The notes under the pieces: model-generated
Databases searched by the model: none
Seen by the model: only the letters and a program-made list of their open reading frames with translations
Told to the model about the DNA's origin: nothing
From: CADEED01 sp035525785
Lineage (GTDB): Bacteria > Pseudomonadota > Gammaproteobacteria > Steroidobacterales > Steroidobacteraceae
Direction: 5' to 3'
Assembly (NCBI GenBank): GCA_035525785.1
Contig: DATLDQ010000001.1
Span: 23,519-87,518 of the forward strand
Length of the DNA stretch: 64,000 nucleotides
Translations under genes and position numbers: made by a program
Shown here: positions 1 to 9,726 of the stretch, one piece after another
Numbering within the stretch: the stretch's first letter is position 1
Layout: each line of letters starts with the position of its first letter

Positions 1-1
1 G

Positions 2-1423
2 GCGAAGCTCGAAGAACTCACGAAAAAACTTCAGGCACCGGCTGACGCGCCGGCACAGTCAGCGCCGGCACAGGTTGCCGCCGCCCCCGATGTGCCGAAG
101 CTCGCCTTCAACAACGGTCGCCCGACCTTCACATCGGCGGATGGCAAGTCATCGATGTCCGTGCGCGCGATCGCGCAGATGGATGGCGCGATATACGGCG
201 AATCCGCCGAGGGCCCTCTGGCCGCCGATTTCCGCCGCGGCTCGGTCGGCGGCGGCCGCGAGAACAATGCGGCGCGCGATTTCTCCGATGGCTTCAGCTT
301 CCGCCGCGCGCGCTTCGGCGTCGATGGCGTGTTCAACAGCAACTGGAACTACCGGCTGCTGTTCGAGTTTGCCGGCAGCGGCACCGAAGGCCCGGCGCGC
401 ATCAATGACGCCTGGATTTCGTACACGGGTTTCGCGCCCTTCGCATTCCAGGTCGGCGCGTTCTCGCCGCCGTCCAACATGGACGACAGCACCACGCCGG
501 ACGACCAGGTGTTCGTCGAGCGCGCGAGCGCCGCCGAACTGTCGCGCGCGCTGGGGGGCGCCGACGGCCGGCTCGGCTTCGGTGTGCGCAGCGGCGGCAA
601 GCGCTGGATGAGCGCGCTGAACCTCACGACGCGCACCGTCAATGACGCCGAGATGTTCGACAGCCAGTTGGCGGCCGTCGGCCGCGTCGGTGGGCTGGTC
701 GCGACCAGCGACGACTTCAACGTGCACCTGGGCGCGAACGCCACCTATGTATTCTCCCCCGCGGACCAGGGCTCCTCGGCTTCGCCACCGCGCCATCCAC
801 TGCGCTTCCGCGATCGACCCGAGGTGCGTGTCGACGGCTTGCGCCTCATCGACACCGGCTCGATCGACGCGGCACATGCCAGCGCCTACGGCGTCGAAGT
901 CGGCGCCAACTGGAGGAGCTTCTACGTTCAGGCCGAGAACTTCTGGTTCGACGTGGACCGCCGCGACGCGACGCTCGACGATCCCTCTTTCGGCGGCTAC
1001 TACCTGCAGGGCAGCTGGCTGATCACCGGCGAAACGCGCCGCTACAACGCCGCGACCGGCTCATTCCAGAATCCACGCCCGAAGGCTCCCTTCGCGCATG
1101 ACGGCGGCTGGGGCGCCTTCGAGCTCGCGGCGCGCTTCAGCCACGCCGATCTGAATTTCAACGAGGGTGATGCGGGTCTTGCGCCGGTGGCCAGCGCCAT
1201 CCGCGGTGGCGAGCAGGACGTCCTGGCGCTGGGCATCAACTGGTATGTGAACGCGAACATCAAGTTCCTGCTCGACTACCTGATGATCGACGTGAATCGC
1301 CTGAATCCCGCGGGCCCCGGCAACACCGCGCCATTCGGAGCCGGCGTCGCGACGCCGCCCATCGGCGCCGAGATCGGCCAGGACCTGGACGCCTTCGTGC
1401 TGCGCACGCAGTTCAGCTTCTGA
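2..1423 (+). CDS. Phosphate-selective-type porin (OprP/OprO-like), 5' end missing
   Basis: The frame is open from base 2, so the start codon and signal peptide lie outside the window; 473 codons are visible. The first visible residues are a charged Lys/Glu stretch and an Ala/Pro linker, as in the short N-terminal coiled coil of this porin family. The rest alternates aromatic and polar residues in beta-strand fashion, with long Gly/Asp-rich loops. The last residues form a beta strand ending in Phe (QFSF), the outer-membrane insertion signature recognised by BamA. The family forms trimeric 16-stranded barrels that pass phosphate or other anions; the substrate here cannot be told. The stop codon abuts a REP-like palindrome directly. 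An alternative is another carbohydrate or aromatic porin of the same fold. Confidence 0.8.
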   Translation, partial: AKLEELTKKLQAPADAPAQSAPAQVAAAPDVPKLAFNNGRPTFTSADGKSSMSVRAIAQMDGAIYGESAEGPLAADFRRGSVGGGRENNAARDFSDGFSFRRARFGVDGVFNSNWNYRLLFEFAGSGTEGPARINDAWISYTGFAPFAFQVGAFSPPSNMDDSTTPDDQVFVERASAAELSRALGGADGRLGFGVRSGGKRWMSALNLTTRTVNDAEMFDSQLAAVGRVGGLVATSDDFNVHLGANATYVFSPADQGSSASPPRHPLRFRDRPEVRVDGLRLIDTGSIDAAHASAYGVEVGANWRSFYVQAENFWFDVDRRDATLDDPSFGGYYLQGSWLITGETRRYNAATGSFQNPRPKAPFAHDGGWGAFELAARFSHADLNFNEGDAGLAPVASAIRGGEQDVLALGINWYVNANIKFLLDYLMIDVNRLNPAGPGNTAPFGAGVATPPIGAEIGQDLDAFVLRTQFSF

Positions 1424-1478
1424 GAAAAAGGGGACAGATCTATTTTCGGCAGCCGAAAATAGATCTGTCCCCTTTTTC
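1424..1478. repeat. REP-like palindrome, copy 1 (bidirectional terminator candidate)
   Basis: Two perfect 27-base arms (1424-1450 and 1452-1478) flank a single A. The arm carries an A-run, then GGGGACAGATCTATTTT, then CGGC. It starts on the base after the porin stop codon and ends 8 bases before the stop codon of the convergent kinase gene. Either strand would form a long hairpin followed by T residues, so it can end transcription from both sides. The same core recurs at 13267-13339, which makes this a dispersed element and not only a terminator. Confidence 0.85.
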
Positions 1479-1486
1479 GGTCGCAA

Positions 1487-2827
1487 CTACTCGAGTGGCT
1501 GATCGTTGCCCTGCAGGCGCGACACCAGCGCCTTGAGGAACACGCGGTTGAACCGCAGCTGGCACGCGGCCGACACCTGCTCGAGCAGCGTCGAGCTCAC
1601 GCGCAGCACGGTCACGGCGGTTTCCGCCTTGATGGTCGCCGTTCGACGCGCGCCGCGCACATAACTGGTCTCGCCGAAGCAGTCGCCGGAATCCATGGAT
1701 CCCAGCGCCTTGCCGTGGCGCTCCACGGTGCACTTGCCGTTGACGAGGATGTAGAAGCGGTCGTCCATTTCGCCCTCTTTCACGATCTCCTCGCCCGCCG
1801 GGTAGTCGGTCATGCTGCTGGCGCGCAGCACCTCCCAGATCTCGGCGTGTGAAAAGTCGTGGAAGAAGCGCAGACGGCGCAGTACGTTGAATTGTTCCTG
1901 CTGGTCGACGCGGGCATTCTGCTCGCGCAGGCGCTGGTGCACGCGCGTGAGCTCGGCCGCGAAATCGGCGCCTGACTTCTGGCGCTTGTCCGGCGCCTTC
2001 ATCATCGCCGTGGCGATGATCTCCTCGAGATCCTCGGGGACGTCCTTGCGCTGCGTGTGGATCGGCGGCGGCGTGGCGTACACGATCTGGTGCAGCAGCT
2101 TCACGAGGTTGCCGGCGCGGAACGGCCGGATACCCGTGAGCAGCTCGTACATCACCGCGCCCAGAGAATACAGGTCGGAGTGGTGCGTGAGCTCGAGGCT
2201 CTGCACCTGCTCGGGCGACATGTACGAGGGCGACCCGGCGATGCCCTCGATGCGCGAGATCTCGGAGTCCGCGATCAGCGCGATGCCGAAGTCGATGATG
2301 CGCACGTCGGAATCCTGCGTGAGCATGATGTTCGACGGTTTGATATCCCGGTGGATGACCCCACGCGTATGGGCGTAGTGCAGCGCCTTCGCGCACTTGA
2401 ACATGATCTCCACCACGTCGTCGACGCGCAGGAGGTTGTCAGGGCGGCAGTACGACGAGAGCGTGCGCGCGCCGTGCACGTGCTCGGTGACGATGTAGCA
2501 GCGGCCGTTCTCTTCGCCGGCGTCGTAGATGGGCAGGATGTGCGGGTGCTGCAGCATGCCCACCATGTGGGCTTCCGACAGGAACATCTTGCGCGCGATC
2601 TTGGCGCGTTCGTCGCTCGCATCCTGGTCCATGTTGTAGACCTTGATGGCGACGTCGCGGCCGTAATAGGCGTCGTGCGATAGATAGACCGTGCCGGTGG
2701 ACCCGCGGCCTACCTCGTTGATGATTACATATTTACCGATGCGATCCGGAACGCGGCTCTCCAGGATCTTCTGCGCCTGCGCTTCGGTCCCGGTACCCGT
2801 ACCGATCGTGGTGGCTTGCAACGGCAT
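1487..2827 (-). CDS. Ser/Thr protein kinase with C-terminal cyclic-nucleotide-binding domain
   Basis: 446 residues. A Hanks-type kinase domain occupies roughly residues 30-285. It has a glycine loop (GRGSTGTVY), VAIK lysine, HRDIKPSN catalytic loop, DFG and an SPSYMSPEQ activation segment, all intact, so it should be active. Residues ~315-440 form a cyclic-nucleotide-binding-type beta roll (YPAGEEIVKEGEMDDRFYIL, then GDCFGE...RRTATI). There is no transmembrane segment, so it should be cytosolic. The arrangement suggests activity tuned by a nucleotide ligand, although the ligand is unknown. The start chosen is ATG at 2827; a TTG at 2860 would add 11 residues. It is the last gene of the rib-nusB-thiL run, where pgpA often sits in other gammaproteobacteria. 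Confidence 0.88.
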   Translation of the reverse strand: MPLQATTIGTGTGTEAQAQKILESRVPDRIGKYVIINEVGRGSTGTVYLSHDAYYGRDVAIKVYNMDQDASDERAKIARKMFLSEAHMVGMLQHPHILPIYDAGEENGRCYIVTEHVHGARTLSSYCRPDNLLRVDDVVEIMFKCAKALHYAHTRGVIHRDIKPSNIMLTQDSDVRIIDFGIALIADSEISRIEGIAGSPSYMSPEQVQSLELTHHSDLYSLGAVMYELLTGIRPFRAGNLVKLLHQIVYATPPPIHTQRKDVPEDLEEIIATAMMKAPDKRQKSGADFAAELTRVHQRLREQNARVDQQEQFNVLRRLRFFHDFSHAEIWEVLRASSMTDYPAGEEIVKEGEMDDRFYILVNGKCTVERHGKALGSMDSGDCFGETSYVRGARRTATIKAETAVTVLRVSSTLLEQVSAACQLRFNRVFLKALVSRLQGNDQPLE

Positions 2828-2915
2828 GACGAACGGCAGAATAAGGCCGCGTGCCCGCAACGGATGTGACCCGCTTCAAGGGATCACCGGCGAGCCGCGA
2901 GGTAACGGCGAATGC

Positions 2916-3887
2916 CTACGTGGCGAAGTGGTCGAAACCGGACCCCGAGAACTGCATCACACCTCCCCGGGCGAAAACCCGCACGCCCTTTCCGGCCACC
3001 AGGCTGCCGATGCGCGTGACCGGACCCAGCCCGCGCGCGACGGCATTCGTCATGGCGCCGAGTCTCGCGAGCGGGACGGCGAACAGCAATTCGTAGTCCT
3101 CACCACCCGTGAGCGCGTACTCCCGCGCCGCTTCGCGGCCCACGGCGCCCAACAACGATTCGGACACCGGCAACGCCGCGGCGTCGAGTTCCGCGCCGCA
3201 GCCGCTGGCGGCGCAGAGCTTCTCGAGGTCGCCGCCCAGGCCATCCGAGACGTCGATGCAGGCGCTGGCGAGGCCTCGCAGTGCCACACCGATGTCGCAT
3301 CGCGGCGTCGGGAACAGGAAGCGGTCGCGCAGTATCTGGGCCGACATGGCGTCGGGGACGTGCAGCCGGCCTTGCTCGAGTGCAAGGCCTGCCGCCGAAT
3401 CTCCGGGCGAGCCCGAGACGAATACGGCGTCACCCGGCTGTCCGCCCTTGCGTTCGAGCGCGACGCCGATGGGAACGATGCCCACCATGGTCACCGTGAT
3501 GCTCAGCGGCCCACGCGTGGTGTCGCCGCCTATCAACGCGACGCCGTGTTTGCGGCACAGGTCTCCAGCCGCGCGCGAGAACTGCGCCAGCCACGCTTCA
3601 TCCGCCTTGGGCAAGGTGAGCGCCAGCACTGCCCAGGCCGGTTCGGCGCCCATGGCGGCGATGTCCGAGAGATTCACGGCGAATGCCCGGTGACCGATGG
3701 AAGCGGCGGGCGAGCCCGGCGGGAAGTGCACGCCCTCGAGCAAGGAGTCGGTGACCACGACCAGCTCTCGCGAGGATGGCGGCATCACCACCGCGCCATC
3801 GTCACCCACACCGATGCGCACGTCGGTGCGCTCGGCGCCGACGCGGGAGAAATACCTCGTGATGAGTTCGAATTCACCCGCGGCCAT
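2916..3887 (-). CDS. thiL: Thiamine-monophosphate kinase ThiL
   Basis: 323 residues, the usual ThiL length. It phosphorylates thiamine monophosphate with ATP to the cofactor thiamine diphosphate in the cytosol. The N-terminal GEFELI start, the GVGDDGAV metal/phosphate motif near residue 27, the DSLLEGVHF segment and the GGDTTRG motif are typical. The C-terminal AIRS-like half has DVSDGLGGDLEKL and TGGEDYELLFAV. It lies downstream of nusB on the same strand, the common gammaproteobacterial order, 60 bases after the nusB stop codon. The start is ATG at 3887 preceded by a GAGAG stretch. Confidence 0.95.
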   Translation of the reverse strand: MAAGEFELITRYFSRVGAERTDVRIGVGDDGAVVMPPSSRELVVVTDSLLEGVHFPPGSPAASIGHRAFAVNLSDIAAMGAEPAWAVLALTLPKADEAWLAQFSRAAGDLCRKHGVALIGGDTTRGPLSITVTMVGIVPIGVALERKGGQPGDAVFVSGSPGDSAAGLALEQGRLHVPDAMSAQILRDRFLFPTPRCDIGVALRGLASACIDVSDGLGGDLEKLCAASGCGAELDAAALPVSESLLGAVGREAAREYALTGGEDYELLFAVPLARLGAMTNAVARGLGPVTRIGSLVAGKGVRVFARGGVMQFSGSGFDHFAT

Positions 3888-3947
3888 GTGGATCTCTCGA
3901 AGGACGGCGCCGCTCGGACGCCGCAGGAGTGGCGCGCGAGCGCCTGG

Positions 3948-4385
3948 CTAGTGCTCGTGCGGCCGCAACTGCTTGGCCGCGGTGTCCAGCACCGCGTTCA
4001 CGAACTTGTGGCTGTCGGTGGCGCCGAACCGCTTGGCGAGACCCACGGCCTCGTTGATCACCACGCGGTATGGCACGTCGGGGGCCGAGCGCAGCTCGTG
4101 CGCGCCGACCCAGAGCACCGCGCGCTCCACCGGATCGAGCTCGGTGGGCTTGCGGTCCATCCACGTGGCGAGCGCGGTGTCGAGCGCCTCGCTGTGCGTG
4201 CAGACTTCGGTGACCATCTGGTTGAAGTAACCGCGGTCGGCCTTGCGCATGTCTTCGTCCGCGGCGAATTCGCTGACGACGTCCTGCCAGGGCGCCGAAT
4301 TGAGCTGCCAGCGATACAGCGCCTGCATGGCAAGCTTGCGCGCCACGGCGCGGCGGGCCGAGGCGGGACTGATACCGGGACTCAC
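3948..4385 (-). CDS. nusB: Transcription antitermination factor NusB
   Basis: 145 residues from a GTG start at 4383-4385 that overlaps the ribH stop codon in GTGA, so translation is probably coupled. NusB binds the boxA RNA with NusE (ribosomal protein S10) to prevent premature termination in rRNA operons. The all-alpha fold is recognisable: RRAVARKLAMQALYRWQ at the N-terminus, then DPVERAVLWVGAHEL, then PYRVVINEAVGLAKRFG and a C-terminal KFVNAVLD helix. A longer reading frame upstream overlaps all of the ribH 5' end and shows no NusB-like sequence, so the internal GTG is preferred. Confidence 0.93.
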   Translation of the reverse strand: MSPGISPASARRAVARKLAMQALYRWQLNSAPWQDVVSEFAADEDMRKADRGYFNQMVTEVCTHSEALDTALATWMDRKPTELDPVERAVLWVGAHELRSAPDVPYRVVINEAVGLAKRFGATDSHKFVNAVLDTAAKQLRPHEH

Positions 4386-4915
4386 CTGCGCACCTTCCGC
4401 TTGCCCGCACCGCGCGGCTTGTTCGACGAAGAACCCGCGCGCGGCGGCAGAGCGGGCGACAGCAGCTGGATCATCTCGAGTGCCGCCTCGAGTGACTCGC
4501 GTCCCTTGTTCATGCGCGCGACGTCGGCGCGCTCCTCGGCCTGCGCCTGGTTCTCGGTGGTCAGCACGCCGAAGATCACCGGCACGCCCGTGGACAGCCC
4601 GGCGTCCATGAGGCCGCGCGCGCACTCACCGGCGACGTAATCGAAGTGTGGCGTGTCGCCGCGAATCACGCAGCCCAGCGCGACGACGGCATCGACGCCG
4701 CCACTCGCCGCGAACATCTTGGCCGCGAGCGGCAGCTCGAAGGCGCCCGGCACTCGTTCGACCAGCAGGCGCGAATCGTCGCCCCCGTGATCGCGCCAGG
4801 CCTGGCGGGCGCCTGCGATGAGCTGGTCGACCAGCGCAGCATTGAAGCGCGCGGCGATGAGCACCACGCGGCGGCGGCTGGCATCGGAGCGAACACTGGA
4901 AATGGAACCGGTCAT
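4382..4915 (-). CDS. ribH: 6,7-dimethyl-8-ribityllumazine synthase
   Basis: 177 residues. It condenses the pyrimidine product of RibD with 3,4-dihydroxy-2-butanone 4-phosphate to lumazine, the penultimate riboflavin step. Typical sites are AARFNAALVDQL near the N-terminus, the VPGAFELP substrate loop, ALGCVIRGDTPHFDYV containing the catalytic His, and GVLTTENQAQAEERA. The C-terminus carries a basic tail (GKRKVRR) longer than in many homologues. It sits between ribB and nusB, and its stop overlaps the nusB start. Confidence 0.95.
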   Translation of the reverse strand: MTGSISSVRSDASRRRVVLIAARFNAALVDQLIAGARQAWRDHGGDDSRLLVERVPGAFELPLAAKMFAASGGVDAVVALGCVIRGDTPHFDYVAGECARGLMDAGLSTGVPVIFGVLTTENQAQAEERADVARMNKGRESLEAALEMIQLLSPALPPRAGSSSNKPRGAGKRKVRR

Positions 4916-4936
4916 GAGGGCGCGAAGTATACCGGC

Positions 4937-6058
4937 CTACTCGGCCACGTATCCCGTGATCTCGAGGCCGAAGGCCGATATGCCCTGCAATTGTTTGGGC
5001 GCAGACAGCACCTGCATGCGCGTCACACCGAGATCCTTGAGTATCTGCGCGCCAATGCCATAGGTGCGCAACACCTGTGGCGGCGCGTGCAATGCAGGCT
5101 TCGATGCGACGTTCTGTGCCGTCTTCTGGTTCAGGGCCGCCACCGCGTCGGCGAGCTCGCGCGGCGAACTGTGATCGCGCAAGACGATCACCACGCCGGC
5201 ACCCACCTCGGCGATGCGCTTCATGGCATCGCGCAGCGTCCACGTGCGGCCGGGCTCGCGCAGCCCGACGATGTCGCTCAACGTATCGATGGGATGCACG
5301 CGTACCAGCGGCGAGTTGACCGCGCCGAGATCGCCGCGCACCAGCGCGAGGTGCACGTCCTTGTGGACATGATCCTCGTAGGCGATGAGGCGGAACGCGC
5401 CGAATTCCGTCTGCACGTCCTGCTCGGCGATGCGTTCGACCGAACGCTCCTGCTTCAGGCGGTAGCGGATCAGGTCGGCGATCGTGCCGATCTTGATGCC
5501 GTGCTTCTCCGCGAAAGCTTCGAGATCGGGGCGCCGCGCCATGGTGCCGTCGTCGTTCATGATCTCGACGATCACCGAGGATGGATCGAGCCCCGCGAGG
5601 CGCGCCAGGTCGCAACCGGCTTCGGTATGACCCGCGCGAGTCAGCACACCGCCCGGTTGCGCCATCACCGGGAAGATGTGCCCGGGCTGTCGCAGGTCTT
5701 CGGGACGCGCCTCGGGCGCCACCGCCGTGAGCACGGTGTGAGCGCGGTCGTGCGCGGAGATGCCGGTGGTCACGCCCTCCGCCGCTTCGATGGAGAGCGT
5801 GAAGTTGGTGCGATGCTCGCGGTGCGTCTCGCTCACCATGAGCGGCAGGCGCAGCTGGCGGCAGCGGTCCGCGGTCAGTGTCAGGCAGATGAGCCCGCGA
5901 CCGAAACGCGCCATGAAGTTGATGTCCGCGGCGCTCACCTTCTGCGCGGCCATGAGCAGGTCGCCTTCGTTCTCGCGATCCTCGTCGTCCATGATCACGA
6001 CCATGCGGCCGGCGGCGATGTCGGCGAGTATTTCTTCGATGCTGTTCAGCGGTTTCAT
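4937..6058 (-). CDS. ribB: 3,4-dihydroxy-2-butanone 4-phosphate synthase with degenerate GTP cyclohydrolase II domain (RibBX type)
   Basis: 373 residues. Residues 1-200 are a complete RibB domain: MDDEDRENEGDL acidic metal site, THREHRTNFTLSIEA, and GHTEAGCDLARLAG. It converts ribulose 5-phosphate to the four-carbon lumazine precursor. Residues ~205-373 have the GTP cyclohydrolase II fold (LVRVH segment, YGIGAQILKDLGV), but the zinc-binding cysteines expected after RVH are absent: the sequence reads PIDTLSDIVGLREPGRTWTL. The second half should not make the GTP-derived precursor, so a separate ribA is expected elsewhere. The start is ATG at 6058, overlapping the ribE stop in ATGA. Confidence 0.93.
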   Translation of the reverse strand: MKPLNSIEEILADIAAGRMVVIMDDEDRENEGDLLMAAQKVSAADINFMARFGRGLICLTLTADRCRQLRLPLMVSETHREHRTNFTLSIEAAEGVTTGISAHDRAHTVLTAVAPEARPEDLRQPGHIFPVMAQPGGVLTRAGHTEAGCDLARLAGLDPSSVIVEIMNDDGTMARRPDLEAFAEKHGIKIGTIADLIRYRLKQERSVERIAEQDVQTEFGAFRLIAYEDHVHKDVHLALVRGDLGAVNSPLVRVHPIDTLSDIVGLREPGRTWTLRDAMKRIAEVGAGVVIVLRDHSSPRELADAVAALNQKTAQNVASKPALHAPPQVLRTYGIGAQILKDLGVTRMQVLSAPKQLQGISAFGLEITGYVAE

Positions 6059-6666
6059 TTTATTTCTGTGTTCAGCCGTTCGACGTAACGCGCCAGCAGG
6101 TCGATCTCGAGATTGAGGCGCGAGCCGCGTTCGAGCCCACCCAACGTGGTGACTTCGAGCGTATGCGGGATCAGGTTGATGGAAAAACGCGGGCCTGCCA
6201 CCGCATTCACGGTGAGACTCACGCCATCGAGCGTCACCGAGCCCTTGCGCGCGATGTAGCGCGCGAGTTCCTGCGGCGCTGACAGCTCCACGCGCAGCGA
6301 CCGCGCGTCTGCGACCGTCGACAGCACCTCTGCGATGCCGTCGACATGACCCGAGACCCAGTGGCCGCCGAGACTGTCGCCGGCGCGCAAGGCGGGTTCC
6401 AGGTTCACGCGAGCTCCGGCCCGTCGGCCAGCGAGCGTCGTCACGCTGAGCGTCTCGGCGGACACATCGGCAACGAAGGCCGAGGCGCGCCGCTCGGCGA
6501 CCGTGAGGCAGACGCCATCGACGCAGATGCTGTCGCCGAGATTGAGCCGGTCGGCGGCGATGCCCGCGTACGCGATCTCGAGGCGTACGTCGCGCGCGCC
6601 TTCCGCTCCGGCGCGCAGCTCGACGCTCGCCACCGTGCCGATCTCCTGGACGATGCCCGTGAACAT
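6055..6666 (-). CDS. ribE: Riboflavin synthase, alpha-type
   Basis: 203 residues beginning MFTGIVQEIGT, the canonical start of this family. It dismutates two lumazines to riboflavin and a pyrimidine returned to RibH. The two lumazine-binding repeats are visible: LGDSICVDGVCLTV in the first half and KGSVTLDGVSLTVNAV in the second. LGGHWVSGHVDG joins them. The C-terminus (ARYVERL) matches the trimerisation helix. A longer frame upstream overlaps the end of ribD and is not family-like. It lies 5 bases after ribD and overlaps ribB by four bases. Confidence 0.95.
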   Translation of the reverse strand: MFTGIVQEIGTVASVELRAGAEGARDVRLEIAYAGIAADRLNLGDSICVDGVCLTVAERRASAFVADVSAETLSVTTLAGRRAGARVNLEPALRAGDSLGGHWVSGHVDGIAEVLSTVADARSLRVELSAPQELARYIARKGSVTLDGVSLTVNAVAGPRFSINLIPHTLEVTTLGGLERGSRLNLEIDLLARYVERLNTEIK

Positions 6667-6671
6667 GCTCC

Positions 6672-7775
6672 TCATCCTTCCTTGCCGGCACGCGGACGCA
6701 GTCGCAGGCGCAAGTCCGCACCGATGTGTTTCGAATCCAGCAGATCGAACCCGGGCGCGGCCGCGAGCTTGGTCAGGCGCGCGAGCTTCGCGAGAGGCCT
6801 CGCGTGCGGACCGAGAAGGCGCGGCGCCACGTACAGCAACCACTCGTCCACGAGGCCCGCGGACAACAGCGCGCCTGAGAGTCGCGGACCGGCTTCCACC
6901 AGCACTTCGTTGATCTCGAGCTCGGCGAGTCGCGCAAATACGCGTTTGAGATCGAGGTGCGCGCGCAACGTGCGGATCGGCTCGACGCGCACCGCATCGG
7001 TCGCGCCGGCCGGCGGCTTCTTCCCCGGCGCCGCGCCGGTGAACACCAGCACCTCGCCCGGCGGCGCAAAGATGCGCGCTGACTTCTTCACGCGGCGGCG
7101 GCGATCGAGCAGCACGCGCAGCGGTTGTCGCGACGACTCGATGCGCACGTCGAGGCGCGGGTCATCCGCGAGCACCGTGTCGGCGCTGGTCAGCACCGCC
7201 GAACTGAGCGCGCGCCAGTGCTGCACGTCCGCGCGCGCTTCCTCACCGGTGATCCACTGGCTCTCACCGTTCGCCAGGGCCGTGCGGCCGTCGAGGCTGG
7301 CCGCGGACTTCAATCGCACGAACGGACGCTTCTCGCGCATGCGCAGCAGGAAGCCGGCGTTGAGATCGCCCGCCTCCTTCGCGAGCAGCCCGGACTCGAC
7401 CGTCACACCCGCCTCGCGCAGTAGCTTGGCCCCGCCGCCGTTCACGCGTGGGTTCGGGTCGGCGATGGCGAACACGACGCGGCGCACCCCGGCCGCGAGC
7501 AGCACGTCCACGCAAGGCGGGGTTCGGCCGTGGTGGCAGCAGGGTTCGAGCGTGACGAACGCCGTGGACCCACGCGCGCGCTCACCCGCGGCACGGATCG
7601 CGATGGGTTCGGCGTGCGGCTCACCCGCACGTTCGTGCCAGCCCTCGCCCACGATCTCTTCGTCGCGCACGAGCACCGCGCCCACGCGCGGATTCGGGTG
7701 CGTGCTGTACAGACCGCGCTGGGCGAGCTCCAGCGCGCGGCGCATGGCGGTTTCATCGAAGGCGCTGAACTTCAT
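6672..7775 (-). CDS. ribD: Bifunctional riboflavin deaminase/reductase RibD
   Basis: 367 residues. The N-terminal cytidine-deaminase-like domain has zinc ligands H54 and E56 (PHAEPIAI) and the PCCHHGRTPPC cysteines at about 79-88. The C-terminal reductase domain follows from about residue 150 (RPFVRLKSAASLDGRTA, then SADTVLADDPRLDVR) and uses NADPH. Together they perform the second and third steps of the pyrimidine branch. The start overlaps the nrdR stop by four bases, so the regulator and the rib genes are co-translated. Confidence 0.95.
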   Translation of the reverse strand: MKFSAFDETAMRRALELAQRGLYSTHPNPRVGAVLVRDEEIVGEGWHERAGEPHAEPIAIRAAGERARGSTAFVTLEPCCHHGRTPPCVDVLLAAGVRRVVFAIADPNPRVNGGGAKLLREAGVTVESGLLAKEAGDLNAGFLLRMREKRPFVRLKSAASLDGRTALANGESQWITGEEARADVQHWRALSSAVLTSADTVLADDPRLDVRIESSRQPLRVLLDRRRRVKKSARIFAPPGEVLVFTGAAPGKKPPAGATDAVRVEPIRTLRAHLDLKRVFARLAELEINEVLVEAGPRLSGALLSAGLVDEWLLYVAPRLLGPHARPLAKLARLTKLAAAPGFDLLDSKHIGADLRLRLRPRAGKEG

Positions 7776-8317
7776 GCCCCCGCCTTGCCCTTGTCTTTCG
7801 CCTGGCGCGACTTCGGCGTGTCGCCGGGCAGCAGCTCGAGCTGGTCCTCGCTGGGTATCCGGCCGCGGCGATGATGTAGACGGTCGATCTCCTCGCGGAA
7901 AGCCTCCACGTCCTGGAACTGGCGGTACACGGAGGCGTAACGCACGTAGGCCACTTCATCGAGCTTGTGCAGCTCGTCCATGACGATCTCGCCGATCTGC
8001 CGCGACGTGACTTCGCGCTCGCCGAGCCCGCGCAGCTTGCGCGTGATGTGGCCGACCGCGTCTTCGATGGACTCACCGCTCACTGGGCGCTTTTCGAGCG
8101 CCTTGGTAAGACCGTTGCGCAGCTTGCCCTCATCGAAAGGCACGCGCCGCTGGTCGCTCTTGATGACCATGGGCATGACCAGCTCCGCGGTTTCGAACGT
8201 GGTGAACCGCTCACCACATTGCAGGCACTCGCGGCGACGGCGGATCTGCGCGCCCTCGGCCGCCAGACGCGAGTCGTTCACCTTGGTTTCCGGATGCGCG
8301 CAGAAGGGACAGTACAT
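7772..8317 (-). CDS. nrdR: Transcriptional repressor NrdR
   Basis: 181 residues. The N-terminal zinc ribbon has CPFC at residues 3-6 and a second CLQCGERF pair, and an ATP-cone spans roughly 49-139 (VIKSDQRRVPFDEGKLRNGL). NrdR senses ATP/dATP and represses ribonucleotide reductase genes by binding NrdR boxes; no nrd gene is in this window. The tail after residue ~150 is longer and more basic (PKSRQAKDKGKAGA) than in most homologues. It starts the rib operon, 51 bases downstream of glyA on the same strand. Confidence 0.95.
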   Translation of the reverse strand: MYCPFCAHPETKVNDSRLAAEGAQIRRRRECLQCGERFTTFETAELVMPMVIKSDQRRVPFDEGKLRNGLTKALEKRPVSGESIEDAVGHITRKLRGLGEREVTSRQIGEIVMDELHKLDEVAYVRYASVYRQFQDVEAFREEIDRLHHRRGRIPSEDQLELLPGDTPKSRQAKDKGKAGA

Positions 8318-8368
8318 GGCCCGCCTAGCTACACGTCCGGCCGGCCCCCGCTATGGAGGGCCGTGCCA

Positions 8369-9625
<1,257 letters not shown>

Positions 9626-9726
9626 GGATTGGGCCTCGCGGGTGAATCCGGGGGGCCGCGAATTGTAAGGTGCCGCGTGAGGAAAGTGGGGAAAAGCCGC
9701 GAAAAAACCCCTACCAATCCCGGGGA

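Noticed and set aside
2691..4640. 649-codon plus-strand frame opposite the kinase start, thiL and nusB
   Set aside because: Composition is His/Arg/Gly-rich with no family motif, and it is antisense to three well-supported genes. High GC makes such long shadow frames common.
4916..8368. FMN riboswitch in front of riboflavin genes
   Set aside because: The intergenic gaps in the rib operon are at most about 50 bases or are overlaps, too short for an FMN aptamer, and none of its conserved segments was seen.
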